Below, in pieces: positions 33,458 through 42,051 of a stretch of DNA of 64,000 nucleotides. The stretch's first letter is position 1. Each line of letters starts with the position of its first letter. Origin of the DNA: Opitutaceae bacterium (lineage in GTDB: Bacteria > Verrucomicrobiota > Verrucomicrobiia > Opitutales > Opitutaceae). The notes beneath the pieces were generated by a model. That model did no database searches. It was not told where the DNA came from and worked only from the letters and a program-made list of their open reading frames with translations. The position numbers were made by a program, and so were the translations under genes. Where the stretch lies: the NCBI GenBank assembly GCA_016794625.1, contig JAEUGY010000068.1, positions 26,556-90,555 of the forward strand. The letters are read 5' to 3'.

Positions 33458-35287
33458 TCAGTCGTCGAAGCGCTGGCGGCTGTTGACGGAAAGGTATTCG
33501 CCGATGGCGGAAGCGAACGTGGCCCCGAATTCGGCCCGTTTCTTTTCACCCATGCCAAAGATGCCGTGCATGGCGTCTTCGTCGGCGGGATAAAGGCGGG
33601 CCATCTGGCGGAGCGTGGTGTCACCAAAGATCACATACGCCGGCACCTTGCGTTCGTCCGCGAGCCGCTTGCGCAGGGCGCGCAGTCGGTCGAAGAGAAT
33701 CTCGTCGCAGGCGATTTCGCCTTCGCGCCGCCCCGTCCGCCGCGCCTTGGGGGCGTCGAGGGGTTTGGTCAGACTGATCGACTGGCGCGAGCGCAGGACA
33801 GCCATGCCCTCCTCGGTCAGGTCCACGGTCGCAAATTCGCCGTCGCTCAGTGCGAGGTAGCCGAGCCGCATCAATTCACGGCCCACGGCGCCCCAGGCGG
33901 GTCGGCCGAGATCGCGACCGATGCCGTAGGTGGTGAGCTGATCGTGTCCCCAGCGGCGGATCTTGTCGGTGTCGGCCCCGGTCAGCACTTCGATGATGTG
34001 ATTGAGGCCCACGGAGAACCGGCTGGCCTGACGCACCCGATAGACACAGGAGAGAAACTTTTGGGCGACGACCGTGCCGTCGTACGTTTCCCGGGGTTCG
34101 AGGCAGTTGTCGCAGGCGGCACAGGCGTCGACAGGAAAGGTTTCGCCAAAGTAGGAGAGCAGCTCGACCCGCCGGCAGCCGGAAGACTCGGCGTAATGGA
34201 CCATCTGGCGCAGCTGACTGCGGGCGACCTGCTGCTCGTGCTCGTCGGCGATTTCGTCGAGAAAGTGAGTTTGTTTCGCGACGTCGCCCGCGCTGAAGAG
34301 CAGCAGACAATCGCCCGGCAATCCGTCGCGTCCCGCCCGTCCGGTTTCCTGATAATAACCCTCGATGTTTTTGGGCAGATCGTGATGCACCACCCAACGG
34401 ACGTTTGGTTTGTTGATGCCCATGCCGAACGCGATGGTGGCGCAGATGATCCGCACCTCGTCGCGCAGGAAGAGCTCCTGATTCCGGGCGCGCTCCTCCG
34501 CTTCGAGGCCGGCGTGGTAGGCGCGCGCGGCGAACCCCCGCCCGGCCAAGGCCTCGGCGACCCGCTCCGTCGCGGCGCGGGAGGCGCAGTAGACAATGCC
34601 GCTTTCGTGTTCCCGCTTGGAGAGGAAGGAGATCAGTTGTTTGATCGGCTGGTCCTTCGGGGTGACCCGGTACGTCAGGTTGGGGCGGTTGAAACTGGCG
34701 ACGAAGACCTCGGGGGAGCGCAGCCGCAGGTGATTGATGACATCGGCGCGCACCCGTTCGGTGGCGGTGGCGGTGAGCGCCATGAACGGCACCGCCGGGA
34801 GCAGGTCGCGCAGTTTGGCCACCTGCCGGTACTCCGGTCGGAAATCGTGGCCCCACTCGGAAACGCAGTGGGCCTCGTCGACCGCGATGCAGCTCACATT
34901 CCACGTCCGGAGATTCTCCTGCCAGTTGTCCAGCATCAGACGCTCCGGGGCGACATAGAGCAGCCGCCATTGATTGCGATGCAGTCCCGCCAGTCGAGAA
35001 CGCGCCTCGGCCGGAGAGAGGGTGGAGTTGAGAAAGGTCGCGGCGACGCCGCTCGCCTGCAACTGATCGACCTGATCCTTCATCAAGGCGATTAACGGAG
35101 AAACGACCACCGTCAGGCCCGGGCGCGCCAACGCCGGCAGCTGGAAGCAAAGAGATTTGCCGCCTCCCGTCGGAAGGAGTGCGAAGACATCCCGACCCGC
35201 CAGCGAAGCCTCGATGATTTCACGCTGCAGCGGGCGGAATTGGTTGTAACCAAAGGTGGTGGCGAGAGTGGAAAGCAGTTCAGGCAC
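33458..35287 (-). CDS. recQ: ATP-dependent DNA helicase RecQ
   Basis: A 609-residue SF2 helicase. The GTG at 35287 gives the usual opening PELLSTLATTFGYNQFRPLQ; an ATG at 35374 would add an unrelated 29 residues and crowd the divergent gene. It has Walker A LLPTGGGKSLCF (about 39-45), DEAH with VDEAHCVSEWGHDFRPEY, ETGRAGRDGLPGDC (motif VI), and a zinc site with CRRVELLSYFGETFPVDACAACDNC-type cysteines, given here by its four Cys positions. An RQC winged helix and a C-terminal HRDC domain (about 520-595) complete it. It acts in recombination and replication-fork repair. Confidence 0.94.
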   Translation of the reverse strand: MPELLSTLATTFGYNQFRPLQREIIEASLAGRDVFALLPTGGGKSLCFQLPALARPGLTVVVSPLIALMKDQVDQLQASGVAATFLNSTLSPAEARSRLAGLHRNQWRLLYVAPERLMLDNWQENLRTWNVSCIAVDEAHCVSEWGHDFRPEYRQVAKLRDLLPAVPFMALTATATERVRADVINHLRLRSPEVFVASFNRPNLTYRVTPKDQPIKQLISFLSKREHESGIVYCASRAATERVAEALAGRGFAARAYHAGLEAEERARNQELFLRDEVRIICATIAFGMGINKPNVRWVVHHDLPKNIEGYYQETGRAGRDGLPGDCLLLFSAGDVAKQTHFLDEIADEHEQQVARSQLRQMVHYAESSGCRRVELLSYFGETFPVDACAACDNCLEPRETYDGTVVAQKFLSCVYRVRQASRFSVGLNHIIEVLTGADTDKIRRWGHDQLTTYGIGRDLGRPAWGAVGRELMRLGYLALSDGEFATVDLTEEGMAVLRSRQSISLTKPLDAPKARRTGRREGEIACDEILFDRLRALRKRLADERKVPAYVIFGDTTLRQMARLYPADEDAMHGIFGMGEKKRAEFGATFASAIGEYLSVNSRQRFDD

Positions 35288-35423
35288 GGAGCAAGAGGGC
35301 GCAGAGAATGCGATTCCCACCAAGGCACAAAGCAAAACGTCGTCCAGCCTGGAGACGGCCCTCTTTGGGGCCAACGACCGCCGTGCACTTGCGAAGCCTG
35401 CCGGGACCGGTTGAGTTCAAGCC

Positions 35424-36299
35424 GTGGCCAATGTCTACTTGGGATGCCCGCTGTGGGCGCATGCTCCCTGGAAAGGGAGATTTTTCACCGCGAAAGCCTC
35501 GCGAGAGGAATTTCTGCCCCAATATGCCCGGGTGTTTGGCACAACCGAAGGCAATGCCACCTTTTACGGGCTGCCAGCCCCCGAGACCGTGGAGCGTTGG
35601 GCGGCGGAGGCGCCGGCGGACTTTCGATTCTGTTTCAAGTTCCCCCGTGTGATCAGCCACGAGAAGGCCCTGGTGGGGGCAGAAGCGGAAACGAAGGCCT
35701 TTTTCGAGCGACTCGCACCGCTGGGCCACCGGTTGGGGCCGTTTTTCCTCCAACTCCACGAAAGTTTTGGTGCGGACCGCCTGACGGGGCTGGAACGTTA
35801 TCTCGACGCGTTGCCCCAAGCGTGGACCTACGCGTTGGAAGTGCGCGCGCCCGAATTCTTCGCCGAGGGCCCGGCCGAGGCGCGCCTGGATGCCCTGTTG
35901 ACGGAGCGCGGCGTCAATCGCGTGATCTTCGACACCCGTGCCTTGTTTGCGTCCTCAGCGACCGATTCCGCGACCCTCGATGCAAAACGCAAAAAACCCC
36001 GCGTGCCCGTGCGACGCGTGGCCACCGGTCGCTGTCCCTTTGTCCGCTTTGTCGGTGATCCGCACCTCGAAACGAACGACCCCCTGCTCCAGGAATGGGC
36101 GCGAACCGCGGCCCGATGGATGGCGGAAGGACGAACCCCATACCTGTTCACCCACCATCCGGACGATCACTTCGCTCCGGATCTCGCGCGGCAGTTACAT
36201 CGCTGGTTGCACGAGGCCTCCCCGACGCGCGTCCCACCTCCCGCCCTCTGGCCGGTGGAGTCCGAGCGACCGCCCGCGACACAATTGCAGCTTTTCTGA
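35424..36299 (+). CDS. DUF72 family (YecE-like) protein
   Basis: A 291-residue protein with a TIM-barrel-like pattern. ANVYLGCPLWAHAPWKGRFF, ATFYGLPAPETVERWAAEAP, FRFCFKFPRVISHEKAL and GPFFLQLHESFG are the conserved segments of the DUF72/YecE family, and YLFTHHPDDHFAPDLARQLH lies near the C-terminus. The gene starts with a GTG at 35424; no ATG is in frame nearby. The biochemical role of the family is not established. It is divergent from recQ with a 136-base gap. Confidence 0.88.
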   Translation: MANVYLGCPLWAHAPWKGRFFTAKASREEFLPQYARVFGTTEGNATFYGLPAPETVERWAAEAPADFRFCFKFPRVISHEKALVGAEAETKAFFERLAPLGHRLGPFFLQLHESFGADRLTGLERYLDALPQAWTYALEVRAPEFFAEGPAEARLDALLTERGVNRVIFDTRALFASSATDSATLDAKRKKPRVPVRRVATGRCPFVRFVGDPHLETNDPLLQEWARTAARWMAEGRTPYLFTHHPDDHFAPDLARQLHRWLHEASPTRVPPPALWPVESERPPATQLQLF

Positions 36300-36338
36300 G
36301 CGAGCTCGCCGGAAAGACATCGCCGTTTTGGGGCGGCG

Positions 36339-37511
36339 TTACTCCAACGAATCTTTCCCGTCCGCTTTTTTGGCAACGGATTGGGTTGGCCGGCCGACGC
36401 CCTTCAGGCCCAGAAAGTGAGCCAGCGTGCGGACTGCGGGTGTGGCCTTGACGCCTCGTCGAACGCGACAGGACATCACGATGAGGCGGTTCTTGGTGCG
36501 GTCCGCCTTGAGATCGGCGTGGCCGACGAGGTCGACATCGGCCAGGACGGGCAGTGCGTAGTAGCCGCGGACCCGTCGGTGCGCCGGCGTGTAGACCTCC
36601 CAACGGTAATGAAAATCCCACAGGGTGGAGGTGATCTTTCGATCATAGATCAACGGATCCAGGGGCGCGAGGAGGAGCGGCGTTGGCGCATCCTTTTTGG
36701 TGTTTGGTTCCGGTGAGTCGAGCAGCGGTAGGTCTTCCTTGAGGCTATGGAGCAGAGGGGCGCCCTCGACGCGGATGGGTTGGACCAAGTCGGCGACCTG
36801 GGAGAGCTCGGTGCGTCGCAAACAGACCAAGCGATGTTGTCGGAGTCGGTTCACCGCGAGCCAGCGCTCGATTTCCGCTCCGTTGGGCCGGGGAGCCGTC
36901 AGCCACGATGCGGGCATGACGCGTTCGGGAAGGTCATAGAAGCGGCGACTGCCTTTGCGGGCGGCGATCAGGACGCGTCCGTGGAAAAACAGCTTCTGCA
37001 GCGTCGCCTTGGCCAGGCTGGCCTGTCCCCAGACTTTCCTGGCCACACGATCATCGTCGATCGCATCGGACGAGAGCGGGCCGCGTGTTTCGATTTCTTT
37101 GAGAATGTGGTGGGACAGCTGCTTTTCCCGGGGCGTCAGCCGGCCCGACCACGCTCCCGTGCGACGGCTGCGGGCGTCCATTTCCGCATGCAAGAAGGGC
37201 CAGGCGGAGCAGGCAAACGCCACCAGGATGTGGCTGCCTGGATGGTGGTGTTCGAAGGCCGTCCGTTGCTCCGCTGAAAGGACCGTGTCGCCCCCGTGGA
37301 GGTGGCGCATGAGATCTCCTTCGCCATACCCCGCGACGCGATTGCGCAGGATCAGGTCCTGCATGCGTCCGCACACATTGATGGGGTCGATCTGGATCCA
37401 AGCCAAGTGGTCCAGGGTTGCGGCGAGCGTTGCGCGTGGTCCGTCGAGCAAGACGGCGCGACGATGGAACCGGCGGGCGTCGTCGCGGGAGAGGGTGAGC
37501 GGGGATGACAC
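36339..37511 (-). CDS. Winged-helix YcaQ-family DNA-binding protein / DNA glycosylase
   Basis: A 390-residue protein of the HTH_42 family. LGYLQIDPI-like text appears as HLAWIQIDPINVCGRMQDLI, and LAPLDPLIYDRKITSTLWDF and HRRVRGYYALPVL are further family landmarks. E. coli YcaQ unhooks DNA interstrand cross-links; whether this copy is a glycosylase is inference from family membership. It starts with a GTG at 37511. The sigma-factor gene stops 57 bases upstream. Confidence 0.85.
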   Translation of the reverse strand: MSSPLTLSRDDARRFHRRAVLLDGPRATLAATLDHLAWIQIDPINVCGRMQDLILRNRVAGYGEGDLMRHLHGGDTVLSAEQRTAFEHHHPGSHILVAFACSAWPFLHAEMDARSRRTGAWSGRLTPREKQLSHHILKEIETRGPLSSDAIDDDRVARKVWGQASLAKATLQKLFFHGRVLIAARKGSRRFYDLPERVMPASWLTAPRPNGAEIERWLAVNRLRQHRLVCLRRTELSQVADLVQPIRVEGAPLLHSLKEDLPLLDSPEPNTKKDAPTPLLLAPLDPLIYDRKITSTLWDFHYRWEVYTPAHRRVRGYYALPVLADVDLVGHADLKADRTKNRLIVMSCRVRRGVKATPAVRTLAHFLGLKGVGRPTQSVAKKADGKDSLE

Positions 37512-37568
37512 GGTGCGGTCTGACCAGCAGACCGTGTCACCCCGACCTCGGCAAGCCGAGCCGTCAAC

Positions 37569-38387
37569 TCACGCGTACGCGATGCCGTGGCAGCCGTAGG
37601 CGGGTCGCGCGGGCAGGAAGTAGTCTTCCGCGTCATCCGCCGTCTCCCGCTCGGAGAACTCGGGTGCGGCTTCGGCCAGCAGCTTGCGCAGGCTCTCGCG
37701 CGCGCGGGCGATACGGCTCTTGACCGTGCCGACATTGATGCCGAGGGCGCGGGCGATTTCGTCGTACGGCAGGTGCAGGCTGTTCCGCATGGTCAGGATC
37801 TCCTGATGACGGGAGTCCAGTTTTTCCATACAGCGGGCGATCAACTCGGCGAACTCGTTGGTCACCGTTTGCTGCGCCGGGTCGCCGCGATCCGCCGCGA
37901 TGAAGTCGGCGAGCGATGCGCCGCTCTCGTCGCTGAGCGGACGGTCGATGGAGACACTGTCCTGACGCCGACGGCGGAAAAAGTACCAATAACGATTCCG
38001 GGCGAGATTGAGGGCGATGCGATAAAGCCAGGTGGCGAGCGAAGAGTCGCCACGAAACCCGGAAAGCCCCCGGTGGACCCGGAGAAACGTGTCTTGGGCG
38101 ATTTCCTCGGCGTCGGCGCGATTGCGCAGGAGGTTCATCGCGAGACCGAGGATTTTGCCGTAGTAGCGGCTCATGATCTCGTTGAAGGCGCTTTCCTCAC
38201 CTTCGTTGAAGCGTTTGACCAGCAAGGAGTCGTAGAGGGCGTCATCCTGGCTGCTGGTTTCCCCGAGCTCGGGCGGCATCGGGTCGGACGAGTGGGACAG
38301 GGAAGACGGGGCGGACACGAACCGCGGCGATGAGGTGGACGCTGCGCGACGAGACGAACTGGCTGGAGGAACGTGGGCAGTGGGCAT
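37569..38387 (-). CDS. ECF-type RNA polymerase sigma factor
   Basis: A 272-residue sigma factor starting at the ATG at 38387. The first 60 residues are Ser/Pro-rich and unusual for the family. Region 2 reads ADAEEIAQDTFLRVHRGLSG and SLATWLYRIALNLARNRYWY; region 4 reads SRHQEILTMRNSLHLPYDEI and ARALGINVGTVKSRIARARE. No anti-sigma gene adjoins it, so its control must come from elsewhere. It is preceded by a promoter with a perfect TATAAT. Confidence 0.93.
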   Translation of the reverse strand: MPTAHVPPASSSRRAASTSSPRFVSAPSSLSHSSDPMPPELGETSSQDDALYDSLLVKRFNEGEESAFNEIMSRYYGKILGLAMNLLRNRADAEEIAQDTFLRVHRGLSGFRGDSSLATWLYRIALNLARNRYWYFFRRRRQDSVSIDRPLSDESGASLADFIAADRGDPAQQTVTNEFAELIARCMEKLDSRHQEILTMRNSLHLPYDEIARALGINVGTVKSRIARARESLRKLLAEAAPEFSERETADDAEDYFLPARPAYGCHGIAYA

Positions 38388-38732
38388 CGTGTGAGGGAGT
38401 GTGTGTAAGTAGAAGTGCTGACTCGCGCCCACTATCTCGTTTCGTGCCAACCTGGTATTGATTTATTAAACCATTATAGAACAGTGATTTACGTGAAAAC
38501 GCCGAACCTTCAAGTGATGATGAAGCGTGCAAAGTGACCGGCGATGACCGCCGGATCTTGCAAAGTGCACGATCTCCGGAAGCGGCCCGCGCACACGTGG
38601 TTGCGAAAGACGCTCAGGCGGTGGGGAGGCTGACCCCGCGCGGAGGGTGCGGCGACTGTCTACCCTGAGATACCGGCGCCGTCCTGGTTGCAGGATGGGG
38701 CCTTTTCCACCGGCCTTGGTCGGTGGAGGGAC
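38388..38732. other. Intergenic region upstream of the ECF sigma gene
   Basis: These 345 bases hold the sigma-factor promoter (38473-38499) and, next to the oppA-like stop, a 7-bp hairpin (38706-38712 with 38721-38727) without a T-tract. I see no gene. Confidence 0.55.
38473..38499 (-). promoter_or_regulatory. Promoter of the ECF sigma gene
   Basis: On the minus strand TATAAT (38478-38473) is a perfect -10 box. TTTTCA (38499-38494) is a weak -35 with a 15-base spacer. The implied leader to the ATG at 38387 is about 80 bases long. Confidence 0.5.
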
Positions 38733-40349
38733 TTAGAGGGACACGCCCTTGAGCGGATGGAGATCGAGGAGATTTCCGTACCACCCCTTTACCACGGGGA
38801 GCCGCAAGTTGTTGCGCACGTAAAAATAGATGGGGGCGATCGGCACGTCTTCGGCCAGGATCTCCTCGCACCGTTGGAAGGCTTGCGCGCGCACAGCCGG
38901 GTCGGCGGTGGAGCGGGTCACGGCAATAAGACGATCATACTCGGCGTTTTTCCAGCCCGTCTGGTTGTTCCCACTGTCGCTGGTCATGATGTCGAGAAAA
39001 GTGCTGGGATCGAGGTAGTCGCCGACCCAGGCAAACCGGGCCACCTGGTAGTCGAGGCTGCGTATGGTGGACGTGTAGACCTTGGCCTCCTGATTGTAGA
39101 GACGTGCGGTGATGCCGAGCTCGATGCGCCACATTTGCTGGATCGCCTCGGCGATCTGGCGGTGCCCCTCGTGTGTGTTAAAGAGGATTTCAAACGGCGG
39201 AAACCCGGCACCGCCCGGAAACCCCGCCTCCGCCAGCATGCGGCGCGCGCCGTCGGGGTCGTGGGGCACGGAGGATGTGGCGGTGAAACCGGCGGTGCCC
39301 GGCGGCGTCAGGCAGCCGGCGGGGAGCTGGCCGCCCTTGGAGACGCGCTCGACGATCTGCCTACGGTCGATCGCCCACGCGAGGGCGCGCCGCACGCGCA
39401 CATCGTTGAAAGGGGGACGGGTGACGTTGAACCGGTAGAAGTAGGTGGCGAGGTTCGTCTCCTGGGCGAGCAGCGGAGCGCGGGCCGGATCCGCCTTGTA
39501 GACGGCGATCTTGTCGATCGGGATGGAGCTTGTGATGTGCAGCTGGCCGGAGCGGAACATGCGCTCCTCGGTGTCCTGGCTGTCGACCGGATAGAAGTTC
39601 ACCTCCTGGAGCAGAACGTGCTCACGATCCCAATACGTAGGGGAGCGGGTCACGCGCACGACCTGGTTCGGCCGCCACTCGGCGAGCACGAAATAGCCGT
39701 TGCCCACGAAGTTTCCGGGCCGTGTCCAGGCGGAGCCCCGGGTGTAGACGGATCCGAACTTCTCCAGCGTGGGTGCGTGCAGCGGGTACCAGGCGGAGTG
39801 GCAGACCAGCTTGTCGAGGTAGGGCACCGGGCGCTCCAGGGAAAGCTCGAGCGTGTGGTCGTCGACCGCGCGGACCCCGACCTCGGAAAAGTCGCGGATG
39901 CTGCCCCGGTGGTAGTCCTCCCCGTGGCGCAGGCAGAACAGCATGGAGGCGTATTCGGCGCCCAGTGACGCCGTGAGCATGCGGCGGTAGGCCCAGACGT
40001 AGTCCCGGGCCGTGACCGGGTCGCCGTTGGACCAGCGGGCCTCCGGCCGCAGGTGAAACGTCCAGGTTTTCCGGTCGGGTGAGACGTCCCACCGCTTGGC
40101 CCCGGCCGGAACCGGCTCGCAGGTCCTGGGATCGTACTGGGCGAGCCCCTCCATGAGGGACATGATGATGTTGAAGGTTTCCTGACTGTCGGCGACCTGC
40201 GGATCGAGATCGTTGGGTTCGGACAGGTTGCCCAGGTGCAGCGTACCGGTGCGGTTTCCGGACTGCACGGCGGTTTCCCGTGGGGAGCAGCCGGTGAGCA
40301 GACCGGCGGCGATGATGGTCACTGCGAGGAACGCGGGAAACGACGGCAT
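38733..40349 (-). CDS. Peptide/oligopeptide-binding lipoprotein, OppA-like (SBP_bac_5)
   Basis: A 538-residue lipoprotein. The ATG at 40349 begins a signal peptide ending in the lipobox GLLTGC with Cys21 as lipid anchor. GTLHLGNLSEPNDLDPQVAD, WDVSPDRKTWTFHLRPEARW, VTARDYVWAYRRMLT and ARFAWVGDYLDPSTFLDIMT are OppA motifs. It captures oligopeptides at the membrane and passes them to an ABC permease. No permease or ATPase gene adjoins it, so it must work with a system encoded elsewhere or recycle wall peptides. Confidence 0.92.
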   Translation of the reverse strand: MPSFPAFLAVTIIAAGLLTGCSPRETAVQSGNRTGTLHLGNLSEPNDLDPQVADSQETFNIIMSLMEGLAQYDPRTCEPVPAGAKRWDVSPDRKTWTFHLRPEARWSNGDPVTARDYVWAYRRMLTASLGAEYASMLFCLRHGEDYHRGSIRDFSEVGVRAVDDHTLELSLERPVPYLDKLVCHSAWYPLHAPTLEKFGSVYTRGSAWTRPGNFVGNGYFVLAEWRPNQVVRVTRSPTYWDREHVLLQEVNFYPVDSQDTEERMFRSGQLHITSSIPIDKIAVYKADPARAPLLAQETNLATYFYRFNVTRPPFNDVRVRRALAWAIDRRQIVERVSKGGQLPAGCLTPPGTAGFTATSSVPHDPDGARRMLAEAGFPGGAGFPPFEILFNTHEGHRQIAEAIQQMWRIELGITARLYNQEAKVYTSTIRSLDYQVARFAWVGDYLDPSTFLDIMTSDSGNNQTGWKNAEYDRLIAVTRSTADPAVRAQAFQRCEEILAEDVPIAPIYFYVRNNLRLPVVKGWYGNLLDLHPLKGVSL

Positions 40350-40386
40350 GGCGGACGGGCGCGTGGAAGCGAAGGAAGAGCGGCCG

Positions 40387-40421
40387 AAAACAAGCAAGCC
40401 AGGTGAAATCACCTGGCTTGC
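40387..40421 (-). terminator. Rho-independent terminator
   Basis: GCAAGCCAGGTGA (40394-40406) and TCACCTGGCTTGC (40409-40421) form a perfect 13-bp stem with a 2-base nominal loop, followed on the minus strand by TTGTTTT. It ends the transcript of the coiled-coil gene at 40458 and separates it from the OppA-like gene. Confidence 0.85.
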
Positions 40422-40457
40422 GGAAAATCCCCGATGGGACGATCGGGAGAAAAAACG

Positions 40458-41273
40458 TTACTTGCTCGGCTGGCTCGACGCGATTTCGCGCAGACGACCG
40501 TCGATCGCATTCATGCGTCCGACAAGACTCTCCTCGATCTTCTTGCGCTCGGTGCTGTTGACGATGCTCAGTTTGGACGCATCGCGCACCACATTGGCCG
40601 GAAGGGTGAGCAGGCGGGTGAGGATGCCCTGATCCTTGAAGGAACTGAGGTAGAGCGCCGTCACCTCCTGGGAGAGAGCGAGGGACTCGCGTGCCACCGC
40701 CTGGGTTGCATTAAGATTATTGTTCAGTTGCTGATTCTTGGCGAGTTCCGCGGTGAGGAGATTGCCCACCTGATCCGAGATTTTCTGACTGTAGGCGGCA
40801 ATGGAGTCACGCGTCAGGTTTTGATCGGAAGCCATTTGGGCGAGGATCGGCTGGATCCGGGAGGCGAGACGGTCACCGACCTTGTCGACCTGCTCGGCCT
40901 GCTGGCGCTCCGCGTCCTCGGGGCTCTTGGGCAGCGGATTGAACGGTTGAATCTTGGTGGCGATGGCCTGGGCCAGCTGGTTCACGCGCTCCTGGTTCAG
41001 CTTGCTGACTTCGTCATCCGTCATGAACACATCGGCGGAACGCTTGGAAATGGCGTCCTTCAGCAACGTGTTCACCGACTCGATCTGCCGTCGGCTCTCC
41101 TCCGAGGCAGCTTTGATTTCGGCGTTGGTCTGCTCGCGCAGGAGCGCGAGTTCCTGCTGCTGGGAGGCCGTCGTTTCAGCGATCGTCCGAGTATGGAGCC
41201 AATAGGCTGCCGCACCGATTATGACCACCGTGAGCAAGACGGCGGGAAGTTGCTCTTTGAATTTTTGCCACAT
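40458..41273 (-). CDS. Membrane-anchored coiled-coil protein of unknown function
   Basis: A 271-residue protein starting MWQKFKEQLPAVLLTVVIIG at 41273. One N-terminal membrane segment (about 9-27) is followed by long heptad-rich helices with many Gln, Glu and Ala (SQQQELALLREQTNAEIKAA, KKIEESLVGRMNAIDGRLRE). I recognise no domain. It looks like a single-pass protein with a periplasmic coiled coil. A terminator follows the gene, so it is transcribed alone. Confidence 0.75.
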   Translation of the reverse strand: MWQKFKEQLPAVLLTVVIIGAAAYWLHTRTIAETTASQQQELALLREQTNAEIKAASEESRRQIESVNTLLKDAISKRSADVFMTDDEVSKLNQERVNQLAQAIATKIQPFNPLPKSPEDAERQQAEQVDKVGDRLASRIQPILAQMASDQNLTRDSIAAYSQKISDQVGNLLTAELAKNQQLNNNLNATQAVARESLALSQEVTALYLSSFKDQGILTRLLTLPANVVRDASKLSIVNSTERKKIEESLVGRMNAIDGRLREIASSQPSK

Positions 41274-41281
41274 GGAGATAT

Positions 41282-41294
41282 CTGTTGGTAACAG
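41282..41294. promoter_or_regulatory. Palindrome in the divergent promoter region
   Basis: CTGTTGGTAACAG is a perfect 5+5 palindrome around a 3-base centre, 8 bases upstream of the coiled-coil gene ATG and about 90 bases before the divergent gene at 41382. It could be an operator. Short palindromes also occur by chance. Confidence 0.25.
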
Positions 41295-41381
41295 TAACTT
41301 ACGGTATGCAGGGGGAAAAGCAATGCCCGCGTTGCCCGGGAAATGGTTTGGCAATCAGGCGATCCTTTGCAGGGTCCGGAC

Positions 41382-41708
41382 ATGAGTCTGAACCAGAGCG
41401 AACAAATGGTGTTCGAGTACGTGCAAGGGCATGCGGAGGAGAGACAGCATTGGCAGGAGAAAGTTCGTCAGATTGTGCGAGTTGCAAGGGATCCGCACGT
41501 AGCGGCCTCGTCCGTCGAGGCCGAACTATGGCGATATTATCGAGAGCGCGCCGGGGTCGTTCGGGAGTTCAAGCAGGCCGTGGCGCAGGATGGATCCAAA
41601 CGCGTCAGCCTTCGCAGTTTGGCCGAATATTGGATCCGCGTCTGGTGTGTGCCCAAGCCCAGATCGCGACCTCCGCAACCCGGTGCAGGGGAGGGGGTAA
41701 TGCTCTAA
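41382..41708 (+). CDS. Small conserved-looking protein of unknown function
   Basis: A 108-residue, strongly helical and charged protein starting MSLNQSEQMVFEYVQGHAEE. The central part (HWQEKVRQIVRVARDPHVAA) and a Trp-containing WRYYRERAGVVREFKQ segment look like a compact helical bundle. No domain is recognised. It is divergent from the coiled-coil gene and its transcript probably ends at the terminator 41848-41888. The codon use resembles the neighbours. Confidence 0.65.
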   Translation: MSLNQSEQMVFEYVQGHAEERQHWQEKVRQIVRVARDPHVAASSVEAELWRYYRERAGVVREFKQAVAQDGSKRVSLRSLAEYWIRVWCVPKPRSRPPQPGAGEGVML

Positions 41709-42051
41709 GGTACCGGCCGCGCGCCGCCCGGGCGCAAGTTTCTCAGACTAATTTTGAAACCTTTTGGGGTCTCCTGCGTCTTTCCTAGTGGTTCTGGTTA
41801 TAACTTCTCCTGCCTAGCGGGAGATTTGGGGTAACAAAGAAAGCAATGGGCGGATCGCTTAGGGGTAGGCGATCCGCCCTCTTTTTTTGTCGATTCGATA
41901 CCGTTGGGTGGAAGTTCTGATGCGGCACGGGGGGTGCTGAAGGCAGATTGATGAAGGTCACGGACCTGCAACTTTCTCCCGCCGCTGCCAAGTCGGACAT
42001 CGACAGCGCGGGCAACTCGTGCAACGTTATCCACACGTTATTCACAACCCG
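41709..42051. other. Intergenic region before phoH, with terminator and possible small RNA
   Basis: I see no protein gene in this 343-base stretch. It contains a TATAAC -10-like box (41799-41804), a short TCTCC/GGAGA hairpin just after it, and the strong terminator at 41848-41888. The segment from about 41810 to 41888 could be a small structured RNA or simply a 3' untranslated region. Confidence 0.4.
41848..41888 (+). terminator. Rho-independent terminator
   Basis: GGGCGGATCGC (41848-41858) pairs perfectly with GCGATCCGCCC (41869-41879) around a 10-base loop, followed by TC and seven T residues (41882-41888). It is one of the clearest terminators in the window and isolates phoH from upstream transcription. 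Confidence 0.9.

Noticed and set aside
38388..38460. Sigma-54-like TTGGCAC box upstream of the ECF gene
   Set aside because: The matching TTGC at -12 is missing, while a perfect TATAAT lies just upstream.
38706..38727. Hairpin after the OppA-like gene as a terminator
   Set aside because: A 7-bp stem is present, but on the minus strand it is followed by A residues and GC, not T, so it was not listed as a terminator.
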